From Anticarsia gemmatalis (lineage: Eukaryota; Arthropoda; Insecta; Lepidoptera; Erebidae): a stretch of 64,000 nt of DNA. The notes below the pieces were generated by a model, which was not told the origin of the DNA, did not search any database, and worked only from the letters and a program-made list of their open reading frames with translations. The translations under genes and the position numbers were made by a program. Shown here piece by piece: positions 31,683-43,561 of the stretch (position 1 is its first letter; each line of letters starts with the position of its first letter). The stretch is from NCBI RefSeq assembly GCF_050436995.1, contig NC_134753.1, forward strand, positions 7,936,001 through 8,000,000, written 5' to 3'.

Positions 31683-34600
31683 TTAGTTAGACGATCCATA
31701 AATTAATGTATACAAGTGCGAGTCGTGGTCGGCGAGTGCATCGTCGGGGGTCCTCAGCTCCAGCACCTTGCCACCGCCCATCGCGAGCACGCGCGCGCAC
31801 TCCAGCACGCCCGTCATACGATGCGCCACGAACACCACAGTACTGCCACCGAACGAACAGCGGATCGCATCAAGGATTAATCTCTCCGCTTCGTTGTCTA
31901 GATTAGCCGTCGCCTCGTCCACCAGCAGTATCTATGAACCAAAATACATACTTATTACACGCTCGAGACGAATGACATTCGATTTGATTTAGCTTTATTG
32001 GCATTGGAAATAATAAACGAATTTGTACATGCGTACGCTTACACGGTTATACGAACGTTAATATACAAGCTTGTATTCGCCTAAAATACGCTCTAAATAT
32101 TCCGTGTTCGCTGGTATCGTATATCAATGCTAAGGCGAGACGCGTCGTGCCAACATTATGGCTAGTGGTCAAAACAGCCGCGTTGTGGCCCAGCGACGAT
32201 GTGTGTCGTTGGTTTAAAACTGGCGGGCAGCACTGTTTTAGCAGTGCACTGTTGCAGCTGTCACGTTTCGGCTTTTAGAGAAAGAGTGCAAGGTACCTTA
32301 GGTCTGTGCAGCAGCGCGCGCACCACACACAGCAGTTGTGCGTGTCCGCGCGCCAGCGTCGTGACGTCAGCGCGCGCCTGCAGGCCGCCGCGCGCCGCCA
32401 CCAGCCCGCGGGCACCACACGCCTCCAGGGCGCGCCACAGCTCCGCGTCCAGGTACTGTCGCAATGGGTCCACGTTGTCGCGGATTGTACCAGAGAATAT
32501 AAACGGCTCCTGAGGAATCACGCCGATTCGGGACCTACGACCGTAGACAATAAAGTTTTAAATAAATCATAGTGGTAGATTATATATTTTTTTTTATATA
32601 ATTTATCTTTACATATTGCTATGCAATTTTAAACTGAGATGTAGTTTATGTTTAGATATCAAAAACGATACGCAAAAATACGTTAAAGACGTAAACAAAT
32701 TATATTATCCATACGCTACTAAACTGTAAGCAGTAACAAATTAGCTCAGACATCTTAGTTATTTTTATACAATTCAAAACTGTATCGATAACTTCTAACA
32801 ACTAAAGATGCTATTAAAAGTCAACCTAGCAATAGAAAAGCCCCATTATAGCAACATGAATGTATTACCTGAGAGCATGTAGATGTAAGGTAGATATATC
32901 GACGCCGTCGATGCGTACAGTGCCGTGGTGTAAAGGCGAGAGTCTTTGTATAGCCTGTAGTAGGGAGCTCTTCCCAGCTCCTGTACGTCCTACGACGCCT
33001 AGTTTCTCGCCCGGGTGGGTGGAGAACGTCACGCCGTTCAGTGCCATCAATGCATTGTCACGACCACTATGAAATATGGAATAATTCGATTGGTGAAGTT
33101 GTTAATTGATATACAGTTTGTTTTCGTGCACGCTGCCTTCCATATGTTAATGATTTAAGTAGTTACTCGTACTGAGGCTTGCTATCAAATTACACAATCT
33201 ATGAATATGAATTTAGACGAAATAAATCAACGATATGTAGAAAAGGGGAAGAGACCATAAAATATAGATTTATTTAAACAGTTTTTTCCTAACTATGTTA
33301 ATGTTAACAATAAAGAAATATAGGTACCTGTACTTCAAGAACACGTCATTAAACTCTATAACACCCTGTGAAGGCCACCCATAAGGCGGCGAATCTCCAT
33401 CGACTTTTTCACATTCCACCTAAAAATTTGTAAAATGAATCAATTCGAACTAATAATTTTGAATATTCTTTTTGTGCATAATGTATACGTATATTACGTA
33501 TACGTGCACGTTCATGAACAGTGTACGAATGTACGTATACGTACATGATTATTTAGGGGTAGAGTACGTACCTGCGTGATATATTCGCCCACACGTTCGA
33601 CGGCGATCATCTCTCGTTCAGTCTCAGTGAATGCATTGAGAACATTACTTAACATTGATGTCATAGATAACGCGTACGATATAGCCAGGCCTATGAGTCC
33701 TGCACAACAAGAAAACACATCATATTAATTTTGAGCAGAACAATGTTTCTATGTTGATTTGTATTGTAATCTTGTTCCTTATATGGATTATTTATTACCT
33801 CTATAAACAAAAAAAAAATACCTTTATCATACTACAGTACTAGTATAGACAGATATTCATATAACTTTTAGTTAAGATATATTTACTTATTTTAAATATT
33901 TTTTTGTAAGTGGAGTTTTTATATGTAGCACAACAACCTGATGGTGAACGGTTACCGTAGCCTATGAACATTTGTTATGTCAGACACGCGGTGCCAACAC
34001 TGAAAACACGGACCATCTGTTCGCTCCCAATGGATTAACAAGTTTCCCCACCTGAATCAGCAGTATGTAAGGAGCGTTGTACGACGGCCAGCGTGGCGGC
34101 GGCGGCGACGACGGTGGCCGCCGCGATCTGCAGGCGCAGCGCCAGCCACTGCGACGCCGCCGAGGCGCTGAGGGCGGCGCGCTGCCACGCCTCCACCAGC
34201 TCGGCGCCGCGCGCTGACCACGCGCCACTGGCTCCGAAAGCACGAACCGTATCCAAACCTGAAAATGTGATATATTATAATTTATATCTCTTCTTGGTGG
34301 TCTTTTTGCTTGGCTTATTTAAGCACACGCATAGTAATTTACCTATACGCCTGTACATTTACGCTTAAGTATATAAAGCTCTTCCAATACTGAGTGACTG
34401 ACTGATGGACAACGCACAGCCGAAATTACTGGGCATAGAAAGTTGATATTTCCTATGATGATTCCTTAGGAAGTGTAAAAGAGGCAAGAGCACTAAATGA
34501 GGATTTTCGGCACTTTACTCTGAAGAGGGTGAAATTCCATGCTGGCAAAACTGCGGGCGGAAAACTAGTTAAATCAGAAAGGCAAATTCAAATACCTTAC

Positions 34601-37600
34601 CATCGAGCGTATCATTGAAGTGCGTATAAACAGGTGACAGTGTGACACTCTGTAGACGCTTGAGTTGTCGCGATGTAATCCGGTATGTTCTCTGAAGTCT
34701 GTAGTAGATGAACGCGAGGGGACCCACTCCGACCAACAGCCACGGTAAACCGTACACTGTTACTGCCATTGCACCTAAAACACAAATATATTGCTTTAGT
34801 AAACTAAAGACAAAATCATTCAAAACAGATAATAGATAATATAATTATAAATGGAGACAAAGTACAACTATTTTTATAAAGAAATCTAATTTTCAAACAG
34901 AGCAGTATTAGCAGCACGAATGCACTTATTACGAGAGCATAAAAGAACACGAAAAGATACCAACAATTTAAAATACACTTACCAACTAAAGAGAAGAACT
35001 GTGCAAGCAAAATGTTTAAAATAAACGGTAAAGAATCATCAACTGTGTATGTGTCGGAAGAAAATCTGTTCACAATACGACCCAATGGGGTGACGTCGAA
35101 AAATTTCACTTTTGCCTGAAAACAATACATTTTTATTAATATTCTCGAACAACTACATTTAATAAGAACTTATTTAAAGCTAAATATAGTTTACCTTTAC
35201 AATAATTTTGAGCATAATCCTATGAATCTTGGCCGCGGCTTTGACACCTCCATAAGCGAACAAGAAAGCCCGCATTATTGTAAACACCAGGTTTAACCCG
35301 GCCAGTCCGAAATATACTTCCAAATAAAAATTGTCTGTATACACAGGCGTATTGTTCGCTAATAATGGTCCAAAAGTACCATCTCTACTTGGTAGGGTAT
35401 TCAAAGTTTGATTGTCATTATTTCCTTCGAAGAATGAAATAGTCTTGTTAACTAAATTGTGTACGGCGTTGTCAATGATCGTCACTCCGTGGTCTAATAT
35501 CGAGGTCTTTTCTGTGACGTGTTCTCGTGCAAAATCAGCCAAAGTTGTAGAATTCTTCATTTTGTTTTTAACCCAGTAAGTGAGCCATAGGAATGTGAAG
35601 TTTTGTGATAGTTGCATGAGTATTAACGATAGTAGTATCGCTGTGGTTAGGAAGAACCCGACTGAGCGCAGGTACAGGCCTAGTACCCACCAGCCTATTG
35701 TACCTTCTGACATCGCTTCCTGTAAAAAAAATAGTCAATAAAATCTTAATGTCGCGTAGAAAGTTGTACTTCATATTATGTCCTCAATTCAATGAGGATA
35801 TTGTGTTTCAAGTGCACTTGAAATAGAATAGCTGTTGATATATCATTGATAAAACTAATAAAAAGACAAATATAAGATTACTAAATGCTTTCTAAAAGTA
35901 GGAAAAGTCATGTCTTTGTCATATGATCATCAAAATGATTTTTTCATACGGACGCCAATATTCTATCTTCCGTTAGGATCAAGAATAACGTAGATTGGTT
36001 ACTTGACAACATCTCTTATTTCTATCAAGATCTAGATATCTAGGGGTAGACCTGCCCCTAGATATGATATTGGCACTGGGCTAAAGACTTGAAACCAGTA
36101 AGTTGATCATGAAACATTTCTTTAAGCACAATAATGAACCCATTAGATAATAATAACAAGTGACTAGCCTCTTCATCCAGACTGTTCCTGCTGACGTTGT
36201 CCTTGTCATCTATCTCAGCTTCTCGCGGCCGCGGCGGCTCCTCGCCCAGCGACTCCGTGTCACTCGGCATGAACTCTTCGATGTCATTCAGTACTGTCTC
36301 CGGTGGACCTGCACAGATACATATAATCCTAGTTTTTATCCTACTAATATTTTAAATGCGAAAGTTTGTATGTATGTATGTTACTCTTTTACGCAAAAAT
36401 TACTGAACCGATTGCGATGAAATTTGGTATATAGCTAGCTGAAGACCCAGAATAACACATAGGCTATCCCGAAGTTTCCGAGGGATCCCTTTACTGTTAT
36501 CGCCATTATACTTATGCAATTATCATTTTATGACTTCAATGTTAAATGTCGGAAAAAATCTGGGTAATGAGCAACAAAGCTATTTGAGGTGTGATGTTAA
36601 AATTATGTTATTTTGAAAACAAAAAATGATTACAATTGAAGGCTAGTATGGTCTAACATTGTTCTACTATTTATAGATATTTCCTCAAACAGAACAAAAC
36701 TCTTTCCTGGATTTGTTACCATTAATGTACAATTCCTGTGCAAATTTACAAACGATTTATTACCCTAATAAATGATGTGTACTGCCGTTCCTCTAAACAA
36801 ACATTTATTGTAATATAGTTCGTATATTTTTTCATAGTAATTTAAAAAATACAAATTTCTTTGATCAAGCATAGAAATATAGTTACAGATTGCAGATATT
36901 TCTATGTAATACGCCATCGACGATGCACTTGATCAATTCAACGTAGCAACAGAGCCTAATAGATATGAGACTGTAATACTGACCTTGTCGTATGATCTGT
37001 CCGTCGCGCAGTAGCACGGCATGGTTGGCTCGCGCCAGGTGCCTGGGCGCGTGGGCCACCAGCACGCGCGTGCTGTGCCGCAACAAGCCCAGGATGCAGC
37101 GCTGCATGATGTGCGCCGCCACCGCCGGGTCCACGCCCGCCAGCACGTCGTCCAGCAGATACACTATATACAAATAACAATCAGTCAGTAAAGCTGGGTT
37201 TTATTGCTAATTTCGGACTTTAAAAACGCATTTTATTCAAGGTGTAAATGTACTATCTATCGTACAATATACCAGAGACTTTAAAGACCACACTGACATG
37301 TGGCAAAAGGCACAGCATAATGGCAATTTTTCAAACGTGATTATCGAAGATAATCGTACAACTAAAACGTGGACGAATGTAGTATACACTGAAACGAATA
37401 GAAAATACCTTGCTTGTCTTGATAGACGGCACGTGCGAGTGCGATGCGTGCACGTTGTCCCCCACTTAACGTACACCCGCCCTCACCGACGTACGCGTTC
37501 CATCCAAGCACGTTCAAATCCTCTGTAACACAAAACAATATGAACACAAATCGGATAAGTAAAATAATCCTCGTACCTATTCAGTCTCCATTATAACTTA

Positions 37601-40600
37601 CCAGTGAGCGCACAAGCGTCAACAACACTGCGAAACTTAGCTTCGTCATAAGGTTTCCCAAATAATATGTTTTCACGTATCGTTCCCCGAATCAGCCACG
37701 GTTTCTGCGACACGTATCCAAAACCTACGAAATAATAAACCACATTTTACACAATTTCCTATAAAATATGAACTAAACTCTTCATATTTTAGACAAACGA
37801 ATGAGCACATTATATAGTTTTTTATATACTCACTATTAAGATTTTCCGGTATTTGTAGATCGCCATCTTTTTTAACCATGTCTCCGACTATAGCATGCAA
37901 TAAGGACGATTTCCCGCTGCCGACCTCTCCCGTCACTCCAATCAGTTCGTCTTTGCCTATCGCTAAGTTAATACCTTTCAACATGAAAGTCTCCTCATGA
38001 GTCAGATGTGTTTCAGACGACGAAGAAGAATCACGTCTCTGTATGTTCGCTCTAGACAAGTTCTTTTTAGATTTGCCTTTATTCTTTTTAGATTTTTTCG
38101 GCGTTTTCTTCCTCTTAGACGGCTGAGCCCACGCGAATGTTGCATTTTTAAATATTATTATTTTATCTTCATCGTGATTTTTATTGACACGATCGTAGTA
38201 ATATTCCGAATCCATGTCTGGCAGCTATAAAATTAGTTTTAAAGTATTTAAATTGTGTTACTGCAAATATAATTAGAAAATAATTTTAACTTTTATAGAA
38301 TTACTTACATCCAAGAGTTTTTGTATTCTTTTGATAGAGACCCAAGCCTCTGTTAATCCGTTTAGCACCCAAGGGAAAGCATTTAGAGGCGCTATTAACA
38401 TGTTGATAAGTGCAACAGTAGTAAACACCTAATAAAGAAACAAATTTCGTTAAATTTAAGATCAATTAATTAAAATAACTCCATAAAATCTAATTTATAT
38501 TGAGCGCATGACTCTAGGCTTAACCCATTCTCTCATTCAGGTCCACGTGGTCCGTGGTAGACCACTGCCCAGAAATGGAACGGTACTTACGTTTAAGTAA
38601 AAATAAATTGACATAAAAAGTTAAAAATGAGTATCGTGTTCATACAGTAGGTGCGTCCAGCGGTAGACCTCGCAGTGCGTGCGTGCCGAGCGTGAACGCG
38701 GCTACGAGCACGGGTGTAGTCGCCCACAGAACCACGCAGATAGCGTCCAGGTACTTGCGACCACGCAGGTAATACAGCTCCTTACCACGCGCCTCTAAAA
38801 TATTATTAACTTGTTTTAAAATAATGAATCACAATTATGTATGATTATTGACTGCCTATGTGTATGTGTACCTTTGTAGGCTCGACTTCGACTCCCGAGT
38901 TGGGCAAAGTGCTATGGGTCTTATCTTACTTACTTTTAATTTTAATTAAATAGAAGCCCACAGTTAGATTGCGGGTCCGGTATATGTCAATAGGCTCGCA
39001 CACTATTACATAAAACTAGGGTTTCCATCTCCAAAATTTGGAAAACCGGACAAGACGCGTGAAATCCCCGGATTTTAGAGTCCGAAACCCGGACATGTCA
39101 AGAAGAGCAACCGCGACGGGAGGAGTGGGGGAACAATGAATATACTTAGTTCGACGGTTGATCGTGGTGTGCAATTTCTTTTTATTTATTATTTTTTTAA
39201 AACCCGGTCTACAAATGAAACCTTCCCCGGACGCTCCCCGGATGCCCTCTAAACTAGGACAAATCCGGGGAAACCCGGACGGATGGCAACCCTACATAAA
39301 ACCAATATTGTAAATACGAAACATTCGTATAGAATAAACAGGATATTATTTCAAAATAAAGTATGGTTATTGATCATACTTTATTAAGTCAAAATCATTA
39401 ATATATGGTTTATGCTTACCTGTGACTCGGCTAATAAAATAGTCCTCCCAAACATGAACCTTGACTGTCCTTATGCCTTTGAGCATGTCGCTTATCAAAC
39501 TAACGCGAGTATCTTTGTGTTTCATCATCTCAGTACTGAGCTCACCTATCTTGTTGGCAATCACTTTGTTTATAGGAATAAGTATCACTGAGAATGCCAC
39601 GCCGGCGAGGAAGGATATACCCACTTGTTGATAGAGAAGAAATAGTGTTATAAATAGCTGAAAGAAAAAACACTTTTAAAACAAATTTTGGAAAATTATA
39701 AGAACACTGAAGAGTATCTTGTGCGCGAGAGTTTGAGAGAAACCATGGTTTAAAAAGTCTCTTATATGTACGTTATAAACTGATTAAGTCACAGATTTCA
39801 TTAAAATCCTTTAAGTAGTTTTAGCGTCAAAAGTCACTGACATTCATCCTTTCTCACAAAAATTCACATTATTCAAAACATTAGAAGGATTTAATTCGGA
39901 TTCTCATTATAATACCTGTAAGGGAATACTCCACAAAGCATGAAAACTTGGACACGAATTAACAATCCTGTCCGTGTCTGTAGACATGAAGTTTGTAATC
40001 TCCCCAATAGAAAAGGATTTATTCAGTTCAGTTGATGTAACACTGAGCGTTTTCCTTAGAATAGTGGCAACAATAGCACCGCGCATTTTCAGGCCAATTA
40101 TTGACATCAACCAATTGAAATGAGTATTGAAGAAGGTTGATATTAATGTTGCTGCGAGTAACCCCCCTGCATACATGTATCTGGAAAAAAATACAATCGA
40201 AATCAACTTGTCTGATTTTTTTTGGACTTCAAGTCAATGTGGGTGTAGGGACTTCCCACTAGGAACAACATTTGTGAATAATTTACAGTTGTTTGTTTAT
40301 GATTGCAATGAACTCTCTGTCATTGAGCATTAAATGTAAAGTCCCAAGCAGCTTGTGTCTCACATTTGTAATACGTAGAAGTAGTCTGTAAGGATTGTAG
40401 CAAGTGGCATTCTTTTGGTCTCTGCCTATTAATATGGGAAAAGAGACTGACTCTATATTTGGAACTAGCTGACCCGCGCAACTTCGCTTGCGTCACTTAA
40501 GAGAGGATGGGTCATAATTTTCCCCGTTTTTGTAACACTTTTTACTGGTACTCTGCTCCTATTGGTCGTAGCGTGATGATATATAGCCTAAAGCCTTTCT

Positions 40601-42856
40601 CGATAAATGGGCTATCTAACACTGAAAGAATTTTTCAAATCGGACCAGTAGTTCCTGAGAATAGCGCGTTCAAACAGACAAACAAACAAACAAACAAACA
40701 AACTCTTCAGCTTTATAATATTAGTATAGATTAGTATAGATTTATGAAATGAGGAATTGATCAAATTTTGATTACATAAGGGCTGTTGTTGCTAAAATAT
40801 AAGGAAAATATGATCTTACCCTAAATGTTGATCAATGCTCTCATCTTCAACAAACTTAATAAGATTGTTCAGTAATATCGGTCCAGCAAATCCGGCCATG
40901 TCAGATATTAGTTTCAGTATTCCAATACTGTAGAATTGTAGTGCAAAGCAAATATGTAAAGCTCTGAGTAGAGATACATTTTGTCTGCGAGGGGAACGCA
41001 CTAGCACTCGGGTTGTTGGTGTCACGGGCGTTGACACTTGCGGTGCTGATTCTCCCGTCGCACCATAACCTATGAATAAATATAAAACATAATAATTATG
41101 TAATTATTTTGTATATTTTTTTTTCCTCTTTGCGCGGTCGGCGGTACATAAGCTAAAGCTAACTAATGAGTATGAGGTATGGATTCGATTTCTGGGTCAG
41201 ACATAGTACTGTCAGTTTTTAATAATTTATATTACAATACATTGTCCACAGTAGCCTGGAGTTTGGAAATGTGCCTAACATTTTGTTCGTTCATCATTCA
41301 ATCGTTTTTTTACAGCACTGCCTACGCCTTCTAGGTATAACAGGGGTGTTAATATGTATGTATGATAGGTAAATTTATCTTTGATTTATCTCATCCAACA
41401 AGGCACCCCAGCCTTACTTGTTTCAACAATATGACTCACTGCATCACACTACATCACGCTATATTTAGCTGTGTATCTGTAATCTACAGACACATACAAG
41501 GCCCGGGAATACCCAAGCTGAGTAAGTTTGAGATACATAATACCTATAATACATATATACAAAGCAGAATTTTATTAAAGGATTGAGTTTGATAAAGCTA
41601 AATATGTCTTTTACCTGATCCTATAAATGGTTCATGTGGTATTTCCTGATACTGCTGGTAATTGTCCACATTGCCAATAAGTGATCTATCCATTCTAGCT
41701 CCTACATAGGAGCAGCAATACTTGGCAGGTATATCAAATAGTTCCTCTGGATCGTTTAGTTTATTATCTAAGCCTGTAAATAAATAATATAAATAGTAAT
41801 TTGTATTTTTGAAATGGGTACTCATACTACTAGTCATTCATAAAGTTAAGCTTCATTAATCATAAATGTCTTGTCAAATAATTTAGTTTCTTATGAAATC
41901 TGATCACTTCTTGCAAGACAACTTCTGACAATAACCTTACACTGTTTATGATGTACTAAAGAATCAACATTGTTTTTGTTGTAGTCATTAATAGTGAATA
42001 GAAAATAAGTTACCTTTTTGAAGCAGAGGGTTGACCCATGAAAATATAAGTTTAGAGAAGCATCCAGATCCTTGCATTGCTGTTCCTAAAATACCTTCAT
42101 CTAGGTGTGGAAGTAATGGTGTGTACTCACTCTGTTGATAAACAAATGCATTCAATATTTAACACAAAATAATTTAACATAAGGTAAATATTAATGCAAA
42201 TATACATTCCATATAAATATTTATTTTATGATTATCAAACTTACATGTGAGTGTTGAGAGCCAACTAGGCATGGTGAATAAAATGTGGGTCTCGAGTCAC
42301 TTGATGGAATAAGAGTCAGGAAGTACAAGATGTGGCAGCACAATGTGGCTATATCGAAACCAATTATATTACCAGCCATGATATTACTTCGAAGTGCAAT
42401 CAAATTCAGGATTACCGCAAGACTCCACATTACAATCTGGGATGATGGCCCTCGAGAACTCTGTCCCAATCGATGCTTTAGAGCCAACACGTAACCGAAA
42501 TGCACTAACCATGCCAAACATGACGCACCAGCCGCAAAGTAATCAACAGGATACAAAATGAACTCCGAGTTGGTAACAAATACATATAGCTCTATAATCG
42601 GAATGAATACTAAAGCTAAAACAATGAAACTACGGAGCACTAATGTTCGTTCCTGTGTCTTCTCTCGAATCACCCAATCTTTTCTGTATCCCACATAGTA
42701 GCCTGACACAATGGCAATAACAAAATACAAAGGTACTTGTAAAAATAATTCTTGGAAACATTGTCCGAAGTCCTTTGATACATCGTTCCATGGGTGCAGA
42801 CCCTGCGGTCCGCACATATCTTCCCACCGCCACTGGATTTTCATTTTCCTTATCAA
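31683..42856 (-). CDS. ABCC10: ABC transporter subfamily C member 10-like (MRP7), 22 exons, 1,600 aa
   Basis: Membrane ATP-driven exporter. Exons: 42856-42245, 42131-42014, 41773-41615, 41069-40820, 40180-39916, 39657-39420, 38794-38646, 38428-38309, 38224-37834, 37724-37602, 37522-37409, 37163-36984, 36308-36169, 35719-35195, 35115-34983, 34774-34601, 34258-34052, 33699-33572, 33419-33328, 33066-32869, 32534-32297, 31931-31683; all phases agree. Exon 1 codes the hydrophobic TMD0; exons 4-8 TMD1; exons 9-12 NBD1 (Walker A GEVGSGKSS, signature LSGGQ, Walker B VYLLDDVLAGVD); exons 14-18 TMD2 (DVTPLGRIVNRFSSD, DDSLPFILNILLA); exons 20-22 NBD2 (GRTGAGKSS, PQEPFIFSGTIRDN, ILLVDEATANLD, FVAHRM). 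TMD2 matches ABCC10 more closely than other ABCCs. A second ATG at 42844 is an alternative start. Odd points: a 40-residue Lys/Ser-rich insert in NBD1, a degenerate NBD2 signature, and a probable GC-AG intron after exon 13. Confidence 0.93.
34380..34575 (+). repeat. Probable interspersed repeat fragment in an ABCC10 intron
   Basis: Contains gactgactgatggacaacg, a GC-mixed body and gggcggaaaactagtt, resembling dispersed fragments I associate with moth introns. No second copy in this window, so the assignment is weak. Confidence 0.35.
36318..36500 (+). repeat. Interspersed repeat fragment with (TATG)n and a 'ctgaaccgattg' body
   Basis: tgtatgtatgtatgttactc followed by acgcaaaaattactgaaccg and gaaatttggtatatagctag. 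This arrangement is widespread in lepidopteran non-coding DNA (recalled, not searched). It lies in the ABCC10 intron between exons 12 and 13. Confidence 0.5.
38850..38945 (+). repeat. SINE-like fragment with tRNA-type promoter remnant
   Basis: tcgacttcgactcccgagtt followed by gggcaaagtgctatggg resembles the B-box region of tRNA-derived SINEs. Boundaries uncertain. Confidence 0.45.
39017..39294. mobile_element. hAT-like MITE with perfect 8-bp target site duplication
   Basis: Starts TAGGGTTTCCATC and ends GATGGCAACCCTA, 13-bp inverted repeats with one mismatch. It is flanked by the direct repeat cataaaac at 39009-39016 and 39295-39302. An 8-bp duplication with short TIRs is the hallmark of hAT elements. 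278 bp, no transposase, so non-autonomous. It sits in the ABCC10 intron between exons 6 and 7. Confidence 0.82.
40464..40740 (+). repeat. Interspersed repeat, copy 2
   Basis: Same family as 4519-4770: matching start (actagctgacccgcgcaact), body (cactggtactctgctcctat-like) and AAAC-rich 3' end. It lies in the ABCC10 intron between exons 4 and 5, antisense to that gene. The last ten bases (ttagtataga) are duplicated at its end. Confidence 0.75.
41118..41380 (+). repeat. SINE-like fragment, second type, in an ABCC10 intron
   Basis: ggattcgatttctgggtcag resembles a decayed B box and is followed by a body ending near tatgtatgtatgataggt. Probably an old tRNA-derived SINE, antisense to ABCC10. Confidence 0.35.
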
Positions 42857-43561
42857 TTACTTTTTATAAAATAATTACTAATGCTGTAACCATTGTGCAC
42901 ACCGTAGACATAAGTGTATCCTTTTGGTAGCTTATAATAACATGTGTTCCGGTATACAGACAGGCACGTTAAACGTTTGTAAACCATTAAAATCTGTTTT
43001 AAATTATTTACTAATCACCGTACGGCAGTACAAGTACAAAACACAAAACATGACAACATGTCACTAATGTCATGATTGTCATTCCATTGTTATGGTTGTT
43101 TGCTTTTTTCGTAGGACAGAATATTTTATTTTTTTGAGCGATGTGGTTTGTAAGTTTTTTCAGTCTGAATATGATTCCCATAGAAGACGAAAAACTTGGT
43201 AACTTTATCAATCTATAGTGATACCTATTTACACGCTGCATGATGTGTTCATTTTAAGAATCATTAAACATTATTCATTGATACGTGTTGAGTCGGTGTA
43301 AACGCAGCATAAATCATAGACGAAATTGGTTTCATTTAGCACGCTGCACGGACCACCGCGCAAGCCCTGACACTTTTGACAATAACAGATGTCAAAGTGA
43401 TAAGGGTGATATTTTTCTAGACAATAAATTGTAATTTGTTACAAAAACTTTTAAAACATTACGGCTGATTAAGTTGCTGTGAAGTTATTTATTCCTACAA
43501 CATTTATTGTAAACGCGTCAGCTCCATATAACGATATAAAACAGCGCGTGATTTCGGTATC
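42857..43561. promoter_or_regulatory. Divergent promoter interval between ABCC10 and the CCDC97-like gene
   Basis: Start codons at 42856 (minus) and 43562 (plus) are head-to-head about 0.7 kb apart. No coding region or obvious TATA box. A shared or back-to-back promoter is inferred from geometry alone. Confidence 0.45.

Noticed and set aside
34035..34368. Ala-rich frames on both strands around 34.1 kb
   Set aside because: The minus frame is ABCC10 exon 17 (TVRAFGASG); the plus frame is its shadow.
36992..37177. Plus-strand frame opposite ABCC10 exon 12
   Set aside because: Shadow of the NBD1 Walker B exon.
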